5,686 nucleotides of DNA from Myxococcota bacterium (GTDB lineage Bacteria; Myxococcota_A; Polyangia; HGW-17), in assembly GCA_018821745.1 (NCBI GenBank), contig JAHJLU010000355.1, positions 1 to 5,686 on the forward strand. The letters run 5' to 3'. The notes under the pieces were generated by a model. The model was not told the DNA's origin and ran no database searches. It worked only from the letters and a program-made list of their open reading frames with translations. This document shows, piece after piece, positions 1 to 5,549 of the stretch (position 1 is its first letter; every line of letters starts with the position of its first letter). The position numbers were made by a program, and so were the translations under genes.

Positions 1-717
1 CAGCGCGCGCCGGTTGTCCATGTCACCGCACAAATTGCGCGATGCCGCATCCATAAATTGACACCAACCTGAAGTGAACATCCCAAAAGCATAGTCTCCG
101 TTGCTCTCATATACGGCTACGGATGATTCCAACAGCTCAATAGACTGGCTGGCGATGGCGGACAGGGTTTCTGGTCCTAAGCTGCCCAGAATCTCACCAC
201 AGGTATTCAACTCAGTCACGTCACCGTATGGCGGGGCGTAAAGAGGTTCAGATTTCGGCTTGGGCTTCTTGGTCAATAACCATTCGATACGCTTGAGGGC
301 TTCCTTGGTCTTCTGCCGTTCGGTGATGTCCTGAATCACTCCGGATACTCGCAGGAGATTTCCCTCGTCGTCTCGTTCAAGTTTTGCTTTCGAAATGATC
401 GTTTTACGAGCTGATCCGTCAGCTGGAAAAATATCAAACTCGAGGTCATATGGTTTGCCTTCGTTAATCAAATCCACAAGAGCCTGATTTACTCGCTTTC
501 TATCGGGAATACATGCTTCAATCTCGTCAATGGGGAGCAGATTGGAAGGAGGAGGCGTCAGCCCGTAGATGTGAAAGCCTTCATCAGACGCCCAAATCTC
601 TCCCGTTTGCATGTCATATTCCCAACTGCCGACTTTGGCCAAACGCTGAGTTTCTTTAAGACGAGCCTCGCTTTGCCGGAGCGCCTCCTCGATCATTATC
701 TGTTTTGTATTTCTCAT
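1..717 (-). CDS. PAS-domain sensor protein, N-terminal part (cut by window edge)
   Basis: The frame is open for 239 codons from an ATG at 717 and runs off the window at base 1. The start is supported by a GAGGGAG ribosome-binding site ending 6 nt before the ATG. Residues 5-25 are a short charged helix. Residues about 22-135 form a PAS fold with a PAC end: GSWEYD near 30-35, then GVIQDITERQ at 126-135. After a basic Lys/Pro-rich linker (about 142-160) comes a second domain from about 170, with AVYESNGDYA, a Trp-Cys pair (W218, C219) and NLCG at 228-231. I recall this as a PocR- or GAF-like Cys-containing sensory module of Desulfobacterota signalling proteins, but the exact family is uncertain. 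The output domain lies outside the window and could be a kinase or a cyclase. No membrane segment is visible, so the sensed signal is probably cytoplasmic. It is the only substantial gene of its cassette. Confidence 0.85.
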   Translation of the reverse strand, partial: MRNTKQIMIEEALRQSEARLKETQRLAKVGSWEYDMQTGEIWASDEGFHIYGLTPPPSNLLPIDEIEACIPDRKRVNQALVDLINEGKPYDLEFDIFPADGSARKTIISKAKLERDDEGNLLRVSGVIQDITERQKTKEALKRIEWLLTKKPKPKSEPLYAPPYGDVTELNTCGEILGSLGPETLSAIASQSIELLESSVAVYESNGDYAFGMFTSGWCQFMDAASRNLCGDMDNRRAL

Positions 718-742
718 ATCTTGCTCCCTCGAAACTGAATTT

Positions 743-763
743 ACGTATACCTAACTTGAGCAA
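743..763. repeat. Possible degenerate recombination core without tRNA sequence
   Basis: Here GTATAC is followed four bases later by CTTGAGCA. The tRNA-fragment core at 1204-1266 has GTATAC followed three bases later by the same CTTGAGCA. The neighbouring tRNA T-arm and acceptor sequence is absent, so this could be a degenerate or secondary core site, or chance. It lies in the 5' leader of the PAS gene. Confidence 0.2.
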
Positions 764-789
764 TTGCACCAGCCTGACACTGCATCAGC

Positions 790-819
790 ATATCACACCG
801 TTTTTGTTTATAATTACAA
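790..819 (-). promoter_or_regulatory. Candidate sigma-70 promoter of the PAS gene
   Basis: Read on the minus strand, TTGTAA (814-819) is followed after 18 bases by TGATAT (790-795). Both boxes are imperfect and the spacer is one base longer than ideal. It would give a leader of roughly 65-70 nt before the ATG at 717. It is the best candidate I see, not a strong one. Confidence 0.25.
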
Positions 820-1154
820 TTAGACAGAAGCCCAGGTTGTCTTGTCCATATGATGAAGGACTGGCTGTCCCAACTTACTAACAATAGACCAAACTTTGTC
901 GATGATGTCCAGGTCACAACAGACTGCCTGACCGGTCGCGCTGGGCTGAATCTTTTCGTTTGCTACCTGCGCTGCATCGACCTCTTCCCGCACCTCGACC
1001 CTCTCTTCGGCTCCAGGCGCCCCCCCCAGAAGACTTCATTGAACCACTGAGCGGCGTTTCCAAGGTGACAGATGGCAGTGCGTTCCACGTGTTTTGTGAT
1101 TGCTTCCTGGGGAGCATGCCTGAAAAAGCTGCCCAACGATATGCCCAAGCCCAA
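820..1154 (-). pseudogene. Possible frameshifted small ORF of unknown function
   Basis: This fills most of the gap of about 400 bases between the PAS gene and the first tRNA fragment. One minus frame reads protein-like text from about 1115 to 1028 (KHVERTAICHLGNAA, then WFNEVF). At the C8 tract (1020-1027; G8 on this strand) the coherent frame changes. The following frame runs open to a TAA at 820-822 and reads as an acidic, helical protein (EERVEVREEVDAAQ, later DIIDKVWSIVSKLGQPVL). One extra G in the tract would join both halves. There is no good ATG or ribosome-binding site, and the upstream end runs into the recombinase-arm repeat at 1123-1154, so it may be a gene end captured with the cassette. 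I do not recognise the family, and chance open frames remain possible. Confidence 0.3.
1123..1154. repeat. Integrase arm-type direct repeats, left of core 1
   Basis: TGCCCAA occurs at 1130-1136 and 1142-1148, exactly 12 bp apart, followed by GCCCAA at 1149-1154 and preceded by AAAAAGC. The same doublet with the same period sits left of cores 3 and 4 and right of cores 2 and 3. Short directly repeated motifs at a fixed period beside a core site are what arm-binding domains of tyrosine integrases recognise. That role is inferred; the repetition is directly visible. Confidence 0.6.
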
Positions 1155-1163
1155 ATGAACAAG

Positions 1164-1192
1164 AAACGGCAGCCCAATCTGGACTGCCGTTT
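1164..1192 (-). terminator. Bidirectional terminator downstream of tRNA-Ser fragment 1
   Basis: The hairpin arms are AAACGGCAGCCC and GGACTGCCGTTT around the 5-base loop AATCT. One pair is G-U in minus-strand RNA and a mismatch in plus-strand RNA. On the minus strand it begins 11 bases past the encoded CCA of the tRNA fragment and is followed by a T-rich run. On the plus strand it is followed by TTTTC. The same hairpin follows fragments 3 and 4, so it travels with the core. Confidence 0.75.
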
Positions 1193-1203
1193 TCTTAATA
1201 ATA

Positions 1204-1266
1204 TGGCTCAGAGGGCGGGATTTGAACCCGCTTTTGCTCGGTCAAGCGTATACTCGCTTGAGCAGG
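1204..1266 (-). repeat. Degenerate tRNA-Ser(GCU) 3' fragment, att core 1
   Basis: On the minus strand this reads like the 3' part of a serine tRNA: the anticodon-stem 3' arm GCGAG, a remnant long variable arm, an intact T arm (GCGGG TTCAAAT CCCGC), a 3' acceptor strand and an encoded CCA. It differs from the other copies. The anticodon-loop sequence has an extra C (CTGCTCAA instead of CTGCTAA), the acceptor strand is CCTCTGA instead of CCTCTCC, and the variable arm is altered. There is no 5' half, so it cannot make a tRNA. The recombination-type inverted repeat is nevertheless kept as TCAAGCG (1242-1248), TATACT (1249-1254), CGCTTGA (1255-1261). Confidence 0.8.
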
Positions 1267-1361
1267 GGCAATCCTTCCTGATGGGCTGGTGGTTTCTCAC
1301 TGCGGCAGGAACTCCTGTAAACAATCACTTTTCCCCATGGCCCCGTCCATCAACTTCACGT

Positions 1362-2795
1362 TCAACGGTACGCTGGCTCTGCTGGGGGGGCGTATAGCGC
1401 CCGGCCCACTACTTTCAAGGGAACAGCAAGGGTAAAGGTTGCCCCCCTCCCCGGCTCTGATTCAAGAGTCAACTCTCCATCCATTAAATCCGCAAGTCGC
1501 TTACTGATGGCCAGCCCCAACCCGGTGCCGCCAAACCTGCGGGTAACACTGTTATCTGCTTGTTCAAAGCTGTTGAAAACAGTCTGCTGCTGCCCAGCTT
1601 CAATGCCAATACCGGTATCTTCGACAATAAAACGGAATACCGCTTTTTCACTGGAACAGTATTCTTCGACCTTTACTTTGAAGGTTACCGTGCCGACTTC
1701 GGTAAATTTGATAGCGTTGCTGAGCAGATTGAGCAGAATTTGCCGAATCCGCAGCAAATCACCTTGAACCGTACTGGGCAGCCCAGCATCGAAGTCGGTT
1801 AGAAGCATGATGCCTTTCGCAGCAGCACCGATTTCCACCTGACTGACCAGGGTTTTGAGCACTTCCCCAAGATTGAATTCCTCTTCGCTCAAACCCATCT
1901 TACCAAATTCTATCTTGGAATAGTCGAGCACATCACTGATGATGGATAAGAGTTGGTTGGAGGAGTTCATGCTCCTTTGAAGGTAGTCCCTCACCTCATC
2001 CGACAACTCACATTCGAGCGCCACCTCGGTCATGCCGAGGACAACATTCATGGGAGTTCTGATTTCATGACTCATCGTAGCCAGAAACTCGCTTTTCGCC
2101 CTGCTCGCCTCTTCGGCAACCTGTCTCGCCTTTCCCAATTCCAGATTTTGCTTCTCAATGAGTTTTGTATTCAACAACTCCTTGATCCGGTTCAAAAAAA
2201 TGATTCTGGAAACAAAGAACGACAGAAATACCATGACAAAGCTGGTCGCCAGGTCGTAACTATACGCAGGAAACTCATTGCCCATTAAGGGCAAGGCTAG
2301 GGCCAGCATGGTGAAGGTCACAGCAAGGAGAAACAAGTTAGGCAATGGATAGAAACGTAAGAAGCAAGTGGAGGCCACTATAATCGAGATAAATCCACTT
2401 ATGCTCCCCCTGTAATCATAAGCATACGCAGTTATGAGCACGATAAAGATATGTAAGACATACGCATAAATAAGGCCGAGTTTCTCGTGCCTTGGCTGTA
2501 GGTTCTCCAGTGGGAATGGCATACCAAGCAACAAAAGAAATCCAATGGTGAGGCTAGCAGCAACAACTCTGAATACTGTCAGCCCCCTGAAAAGCGCCCA
2601 GCTTTCTGGTGTATTCAGAGTTGACAAGGTATAATAGTCAATAATGCTGTACGCTGTCAGCGCTGCGAGCAGCGCCCAACTCATGAGCCTGAACCGCCTA
2701 AGATTTTGATACAGCAACGACGAGTCGAATTCATGCCTGAATTCATCTGGTATCTTAGGGAAAAGAAATGATATGACTTGATTGATGAGTTTCAT
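1362..2795 (-). CDS. Membrane-bound sensor histidine kinase without receiver domain
   Basis: This is a 477-residue sensor kinase. Residues about 1-36 are cytoplasmic, and about 37-205 hold roughly six hydrophobic segments forming a membrane sensor of no family I recognise. A short coiled coil (about 207-235) leads to the HisKA dimerisation domain, with the phospho-acceptor His243 in SHEIRTPMN. The HATPase_c domain follows: N box NLLSNAIKFT (356-365), G1 box DTGIGI (393-398), F box FNSFEQAD (407-414) and G2 box GGTGLGL (422-428). All catalytic motifs are intact, so it should autophosphorylate. There is no receiver domain and no response regulator beside it, so its partner is encoded elsewhere. 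The ATG at 2795 lacks a clear ribosome-binding site, but the N-terminus is plausible and the next Met (38) lies in the first membrane segment. The C-terminus ends in an odd Pro/Ala tail just after a G7 tract; an extra base there would give a longer tail ending at 1297. Confidence 0.93.
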   Translation of the reverse strand: MKLINQVISFLFPKIPDEFRHEFDSSLLYQNLRRFRLMSWALLAALTAYSIIDYYTLSTLNTPESWALFRGLTVFRVVAASLTIGFLLLLGMPFPLENLQPRHEKLGLIYAYVLHIFIVLITAYAYDYRGSISGFISIIVASTCFLRFYPLPNLFLLAVTFTMLALALPLMGNEFPAYSYDLATSFVMVFLSFFVSRIIFLNRIKELLNTKLIEKQNLELGKARQVAEEASRAKSEFLATMSHEIRTPMNVVLGMTEVALECELSDEVRDYLQRSMNSSNQLLSIISDVLDYSKIEFGKMGLSEEEFNLGEVLKTLVSQVEIGAAAKGIMLLTDFDAGLPSTVQGDLLRIRQILLNLLSNAIKFTEVGTVTFKVKVEEYCSSEKAVFRFIVEDTGIGIEAGQQQTVFNSFEQADNSVTRRFGGTGLGLAISKRLADLMDGELTLESEPGRGATFTLAVPLKVVGRALYAPPAEPAYR

Positions 2796-2873
2796 TGATT
2801 CAAGGTTTGAATGTTTGTTAAACGCCTATATCCCAAAAAGGCACGCATTAAAAGAGTGATAGCCGCAAAAGAA

Positions 2874-2897
2874 AGCCCCCGGGAAAACCAGAGGGCT
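2874..2897 (-). terminator. Terminator downstream of tRNA-Ser fragment 2 (different type)
   Basis: On the minus strand AGCCCTC and GGGGGCT pair around a 10-base loop with one internal mismatch, followed by TTTCTTTT. It takes the same place after the tRNA fragment as the hairpins at 1164, 4227 and 5584 but has an unrelated sequence. It therefore marks the histidine-kinase unit as a distinct lineage. Confidence 0.65.
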
Positions 2898-2908
2898 ATT
2901 CATTTCGA

Positions 2909-2968
2909 GGCGGAGAGGGCGGGATTTGAACCCGCGATACGGCGGTTAACGTATACTCGCTTAGCAGG
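2909..2968 (-). repeat. tRNA-Ser(GCU) 3' fragment lacking CCA, att core 2
   Basis: On the minus strand it reads from the anticodon loop CTGCTAA through stem arm GCGAG, a variable arm (ATACG pairing with CGTAT), the T arm (GCGGG TTCAAAT CCCGC) and acceptor strand CCTCTCC plus G. It then reads CCT instead of CCA. The 5' half is absent. The variable arm differs by small indels from copies 3 and 4. The inverted repeat has one imperfect half: TAACG (2947-2951), TATACT (2952-2957), CGCTTA (2958-2963). Sequence left of the fragment is unrelated to the other copies, while sequence on its right resembles that right of core 3. Confidence 0.85.
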
Positions 2969-2983
2969 CCTCCAAACCAGCGC

Positions 2984-3091
2984 CATTAATGCTCTGCAAT
3001 ATGTTCGGAGACTTGCCCTAACCCTTATTCATACATTTTCACTCAACTGAGCCCAAGTTGGCGGTAAATAGCTGCCCAAAGGCATGCCCGG
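2984..3091. repeat. Right-hand arm region of cassette C (paired with 4343-4454)
   Basis: Starting about 20 bases from core 2, this segment shares an ordered set of blocks with the segment right of core 3. The blocks are CATTAAT, CAATATGTTCGGAG (2997-3010), CACTCA near 3040, AGCCCAA (3050-3056), TGCCCAA (3073-3079) and TGCCCGG (3085-3091). The last two are 12 bp apart, and the first motif is 23 bp before the second in both copies. Sequence between the blocks has diverged, so these motifs are probably what is selected. I read it as the P' arm of an integrase attachment site. Confidence 0.6.
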
Positions 3092-3154
3092 CCTGTCCAC
3101 ATTAGATTCGCCGCAACCAGTCCGAGGAAGTGAACCCATACTTATATACGCATA

Positions 3155-3182
3155 TTGACTTTCCCAAAATGACAGGTAGTAT
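3155..3182 (+). promoter_or_regulatory. Sigma-70-type promoter of the Fe-S gene
   Basis: TTGACT (3155-3160) and TAGTAT (3177-3182) are separated by 16 bases, close to the consensus boxes. Transcription would start near 3189, giving a leader of about 33 nt before the ATG at 3222. It lies inside the cassette, between its arm repeats and the gene, so the cassette carries its own promoter. Confidence 0.6.
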
Positions 3183-3221
3183 TTCAATACTTGTTGCACC
3201 TTTAGCAAACACCTACTTACT

Positions 3222-4148
3222 ATGAGACCGCCTTTTGTCAAAGAATCGACTGCTGCCTATTTTCGTGAGGCCAAAGAACATGGTCTCCCTCTTTGGGAAC
3301 GTATCCACGGCTATATTTATGGCAAGTGGTGCTATCATTACATAGGCTTGGCCGGGGACAAGGATCCGTGGTGGCGGTATCTTTGGACGCCGCTTGTCAT
3401 GTTCATTAATCATCGTACGCCGTTTTTCCCATCAAAGGAAAACCCAGTAGGTGATCCCAATCAAAAGAAACCCACTTGGGGTGACACGTATCATGGCAAG
3501 GTCATGCCTGTGCAGGAGGCCACCAAACTTGTTAAGCTCAATAGGGCGGTAAATACCGAAGTCCCGGAAAAAGTGCTCCCCTACACTCGTGCCCGAGAGA
3601 TCGTCCTACGTAACCCAGAGCGTATAGTGCTTCTGGACTGTCCCTGTCGGGCAGGTATGGAAAATCCTTGTACGCCCATCGACGTCTGTCTGCTCATTGG
3701 TGACCCGTTCGGAAAGTTTATGCTGGAGCATCATCCGACCAAAACTCGCGAAATCTCGGCGGATGAGGCCGTACGCATCCTCAATGAGGAGAACGCTCGG
3801 GGGCACGTAGCGCACGCTTTTTTCAAGGATGTCATGGTCGGGCGCTTTTACGCTATCTGCAACTGCTGCTCCTGTTGCTGCGGGGCCATGAAGTCCCAGG
3901 CCAAGGGCGTACACATGCTCTGCAACTCCGGCTATCTCGCTGAAGTCAATGCTGACAGCTGCGTCAAATGTGGGCAGTGCAGCACGCAATGTCAGTTCAA
4001 GGCCATTAGCTTTAACAAGGAATCTGCTTTCATTCGGGAAGACAGGTGTATGGGGTGCGGTGTCTGTGTTGAATCCTGTCCTGAGAACGCCTTGAAATTG
4101 CGACTCGCACCGGAAAAGGGCGAGCCATTGTTGGTAGATAAGGTATAA
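3222..4148 (+). CDS. Cys-rich 4Fe-4S dicluster protein of unknown role
   Basis: This is a 308-residue soluble protein without signal peptide. The C-terminal part has two ferredoxin-type cluster motifs: Cys247-250-253-257 (CVKCGQCSTQC) and Cys276-279-282-286 (CMGCGVCVESCP). Upstream are two further Cys groups: C140, C142, C150 and C156 in LDCPCRAGMENPC...DVCL, and the dense CNCCSCCCGA at 213-222 followed by C234. There are twenty Cys in all, enough for more than the two ferredoxin clusters. I know this arrangement from uncharacterised Fe-S proteins of sulfate reducers; no reaction is established, and electron transfer or cluster-linked redox sensing is only inference. Residues 1-70 are aromatic-rich (WERIHGYIYGKWCYHYIG) and may be amphipathic. 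The only usable upstream start is the ATG at 3222, since an in-frame TAG lies just before and no Shine-Dalgarno is visible. The plus-strand hairpin at 4227 can end the transcript. Confidence 0.9.
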   Translation: MRPPFVKESTAAYFREAKEHGLPLWERIHGYIYGKWCYHYIGLAGDKDPWWRYLWTPLVMFINHRTPFFPSKENPVGDPNQKKPTWGDTYHGKVMPVQEATKLVKLNRAVNTEVPEKVLPYTRAREIVLRNPERIVLLDCPCRAGMENPCTPIDVCLLIGDPFGKFMLEHHPTKTREISADEAVRILNEENARGHVAHAFFKDVMVGRFYAICNCCSCCCGAMKSQAKGVHMLCNSGYLAEVNADSCVKCGQCSTQCQFKAISFNKESAFIREDRCMGCGVCVESCPENALKLRLAPEKGEPLLVDKV

Positions 4149-4190
4149 GAGAAGAAAAAGTCCTTGATGGAGGCGTTCGAGCACAAAAAA

Positions 4191-4216
4191 GATGCCCAAC
4201 CGTATGCCCAAGCTCC
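4191..4216. repeat. Integrase arm-type direct repeats, left of core 3
   Basis: TGCCCAA occurs at 4193-4199 and 4205-4211, 12 bp apart, after an A-rich run and followed by a weaker GCTCCAA. It has the same order and distance to the hairpin and core as the doublets at 1130 and 5550. It lies about 45 bases past the stop of the Fe-S gene. Confidence 0.6.
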
Positions 4217-4226
4217 AAAAACAAAG

Positions 4227-4255
4227 AAACGGCAGCCCAATCTGGACTGCCGTTT
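4227..4255 (-). terminator. Bidirectional terminator downstream of tRNA-Ser fragment 3
   Basis: The hairpin is the same as at 1164 and 5584: AAACGGCAGCCC, loop AATCT, GGACTGCCGTTT. It has a T-rich run on the minus strand and TTTTCGT on the plus strand. It can stop both tRNA-side transcription from the right and the Fe-S transcript coming from the left. Confidence 0.75.
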
Positions 4256-4266
4256 TCGTAATAATC

Positions 4267-4329
4267 TGGCGGAGAGGGCGGGATTTGAACCCGCGATACG
4301 CGGTTAAGCGTATACTCGCTTAGCAGGCG
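4267..4329 (-). repeat. tRNA-Ser(GCU) 3' fragment, att core 3
   Basis: On the minus strand it has loop CTGCTAA with anticodon GCT, stem arm GCGAG, long variable arm ATACGC-TTAACC-GCGTAT, T arm GCGGG TTCAAAT CCCGC, acceptor strand CCTCTCC, discriminator G and CCA. The upstream sequence (CGAGCCGC) does not provide the matching anticodon-stem arm CTCGC, so the 5' half is missing and identity stops at the loop. The core is TAAGCG (4305-4310), TATACT (4311-4316), CGCTTA (4317-4322), a perfect inverted repeat. Bases 4224-4329 are identical to 5581-5686. Confidence 0.88.
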
Positions 4330-4342
4330 GCTCGAAAAAGAA

Positions 4343-4454
4343 CATTAATTAAGTGGTTTCAATATGTTCGGAGGCTTTCTTTCACTCACATGCATACAAC
4401 TGCACTCATCTGAGCACAAGTTCAGGGTAAAAAGCTGCCCAAATGTATGCCCAA
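4343..4454. repeat. Right-hand arm region of cassette D (paired with 2984-3091)
   Basis: It shares the ordered blocks CATTAAT, CAATATGTTCGGAG (4360-4373), CACTCA, a degenerate AGCACAA (4413-4419), TGCCCAA (4436-4442) and TGCCCAA (4448-4454) with the segment right of core 2. The doublet here, with its A-tract (4429-4454), matches the doublet left of core 1 (1123-1148) at 23 of 26 positions, so left and right arms carry the same motif. Confidence 0.62.
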
Positions 4455-4595
4455 ATATGGCGTTTCCCTTGAACCTGTCCTCCAAAGAATCGTCGCAAAA
4501 TGTTTCGAAGAATTGAGTGTTCATCTGGTCGGAGTATAGCGGAGGCAATTGGGGAGTGCTCCAAACCATCAAAGAAGATGAATGACTTTTGCTCT

Positions 4596-4636
4596 GGACA
4601 CTAGCCCCTGATGATTCACAGGGTCCTGGGTGTTCC
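4596..4636 (-). other. Imperfect hairpin after the solute-binding protein gene
   Basis: On the minus strand CCCTG and CAGGG form an inner stem around an 8-base loop, with a weaker outer pairing of GGAACAC with GTGTCC. It begins 13 bases past the stop of the gene. No T-run follows, so it is a weak terminator candidate or an mRNA 3'-end stabiliser rather than a clear intrinsic terminator. The rest of 4455-4649 shows nothing else I can support. Confidence 0.3.
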
Positions 4637-4649
4637 TTGGCTAATCAAT

Positions 4650-5372
4650 TCATTGCAAAAATCCAATCGTCTCTTGAACGATGCGATCATAGGTGCCGTC
4701 ACGCTTCATTTCCCGCAAAGCCTCTGCCACAGGCTCCACAAATTCTTCGTGATCCTTGTGTAAGTAAAGAAACATGTCTTTGCTGGCCAATGGCGGTTCT
4801 AGATGGTGAATATGGCCACACTTCAGTGTGCGAATCAATTCATAACCACCCAACTTTGAATATAAGGCAACGTCTATCCTGTTCACATGCAACATCTGAA
4901 ACAATTGATCTGCATTCATGACACTGGTTACGTTCGGGAACCCCTCTGTGTTTTGTTCCAATATTTTCCACCCCTTCTCAAGTCCCACCCTGAGTGGGCG
5001 AAGGCTTTCCCATCCAGAAATGGGAATGTCTTGCGATGCGAAAGGAACAAAATGCATTGTCATGTTTGGCTCAGGAACTTGAACCAAATTGGGAAATTTC
5101 TTTTCCATGCCAGCAACACGGTTAATTTCAGCATCGTAAATCCCGTCATTGACTGCCACTAGCGAACGTTCATTGGGAGTAAAAACAATTTCTGCTTTTA
5201 CTCCAATCCGCTGAAAAGCCTCTTTGATGACTTGATCAAGCATCCCCGTCTGTTCAGGAGTGGACAAAAGTGTTTTATAGGAGGTGCTGATACGAATTAT
5301 TGTATCCTCAGCATGTGCAGAAGCGCAGGAAAGCGATATAAATAACACTGTCAACAGAAGGACCACTCTCAT
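4650..5372 (-). CDS. Periplasmic amino-acid-type solute-binding protein (SBP_bac_3-like)
   Basis: This is a 240-residue secreted protein. Residues 1-21 are a Sec signal peptide with a hydrophobic core VVLLLTVLFI and a cleavage site after AHA; Cys16 is not in a good lipobox. The mature part fits a two-lobed type-2 periplasmic binding fold: lobe 1 has IIRIST (25-30), then EAFQRIGVKAEIVF with NERSLVAV, and D80-AEINRV where family members usually have D.... A hinge region (RPLRVGLEKGW, 127-135) leads to lobe 2 with DQLFQMLHVNRIDVAL (155-170), and a C-terminal helix has EMKRDGTYDRI (221-231). Length is typical of the family. The ligand cannot be predicted, and no ABC permease or sensor fusion is nearby, so it may bind without transporting or work with distant partners. 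The ATG at 5372 is preceded by AGGAGAAG, with GGAG 6 nt upstream. Confidence 0.88.
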   Translation of the reverse strand: MRVVLLLTVLFISLSCASAHAEDTIIRISTSYKTLLSTPEQTGMLDQVIKEAFQRIGVKAEIVFTPNERSLVAVNDGIYDAEINRVAGMEKKFPNLVQVPEPNMTMHFVPFASQDIPISGWESLRPLRVGLEKGWKILEQNTEGFPNVTSVMNADQLFQMLHVNRIDVALYSKLGGYELIRTLKCGHIHHLEPPLASKDMFLYLHKDHEEFVEPVAEALREMKRDGTYDRIVQETIGFLQ

Positions 5373-5454
5373 CAGCTTCTCCTACCAGCTCGGATTATTA
5401 TCTGCGGTAATTGTACCTTAGCGGCCTTGTGGCAACCATAGGTTTTGGAAAAAA

Positions 5455-5483
5455 ATAATACACCATGCTTCTTCCGTGCACAA
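5455..5483 (-). promoter_or_regulatory. Sigma-70-type promoter of the solute-binding protein gene
   Basis: On the minus strand TTGTGC (5478-5483) and TATTAT (5455-5460) are 17 bases apart, the optimal spacing. Transcription would begin near 5448 and leave a leader of about 75 nt. It lies within cassette D, between the arm repeats and the gene. Confidence 0.6.
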
Positions 5484-5520
5484 GGTGACCTAGCCCTCAC
5501 CTACTAGCTAAAGGGGCCAA

Positions 5521-5540
5521 TTGCTTATCCTCCTAAGCAA
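5521..5540. repeat. Perfect inverted repeat near the left arm of cassette D
   Basis: TTGCTTA and TAAGCAA are perfect 7-base inverted arms around the 6-base spacer TCCTCC. It sits 10 bases from the TGCCCAA doublet and about 40 bases upstream of the promoter. It could be an operator, a recombinase accessory site or a weak hairpin. It shares the 6-base spacing with the core sites but not their sequence, and has no equivalent in the other cassettes. Confidence 0.35.
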
Positions 5541-5549
5541 CTAAAAGTA

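Larger units (their letters stand above)
1249..2951. mobile_element. Cassette B: single-gene unit carrying a histidine kinase (1703 bp)
   Basis: The unit is defined from core spacer to core spacer (TATACT at 1249 and at 2952). It holds one gene, the minus-strand histidine kinase. Both of its own ends differ from those of the neighbours. At the right end the tRNA fragment lacks the CCA and has a different terminator. No TGCCCAA doublet occurs right of core 1 or left of core 2. This matching difference at both ends supports treating the interval as one unit, probably of another att subtype. Mobility is inferred from structure; no recombinase is encoded here. Confidence 0.5.
2952..4310. mobile_element. 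Cassette C: single-gene unit carrying an Fe-S protein (1359 bp)
   Basis: The unit is defined from core spacer to core spacer. It contains a conserved right-hand arm region after core 2 (2984-3091), a promoter, one plus-strand Fe-S gene, and the TGCCCAA doublet and terminator before core 3. If it were circularised, the core would be flanked on both sides by TGCCCAA doublets, as in a phage attP. It encodes no recombinase, so movement would need one supplied in trans. The gene runs opposite to those in the neighbouring units. Confidence 0.55.

Noticed and set aside
914..1177. Minus-strand open frame beginning LGCRFLF and covering the terminator and arm repeat, with look-alikes at 3992-4240 and near 5550-5600
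   Set aside because: The shared peptide (WAYRWA type) is just the translation of the repeated hairpin and TGCCCAA doublets; there is no ribosome-binding site and the frames diverge after the repeat.
2811..3050. 79-residue plus-strand open frame across core 2
   Set aside because: It reads through a terminator hairpin and a tRNA fragment; its AGFEPA-type peptide is the usual translation artefact of a tRNA T arm.
3606..4211. 201-residue minus-strand open frame
   Set aside because: It lies antisense to the Fe-S gene, whose Cys motifs make the plus strand the real coding strand.
4345..4572. 75-residue minus-strand open frame right of core 3
   Set aside because: It overlaps the conserved arm motifs, has no clear ribosome-binding site and has no recognisable domain; the paired arm region at 2984-3091 does not keep the frame.
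4589..4921. 110-residue plus-strand open frame
   Set aside because: It lies antisense to the solute-binding protein, which has a signal peptide, ribosome-binding site and family motifs.
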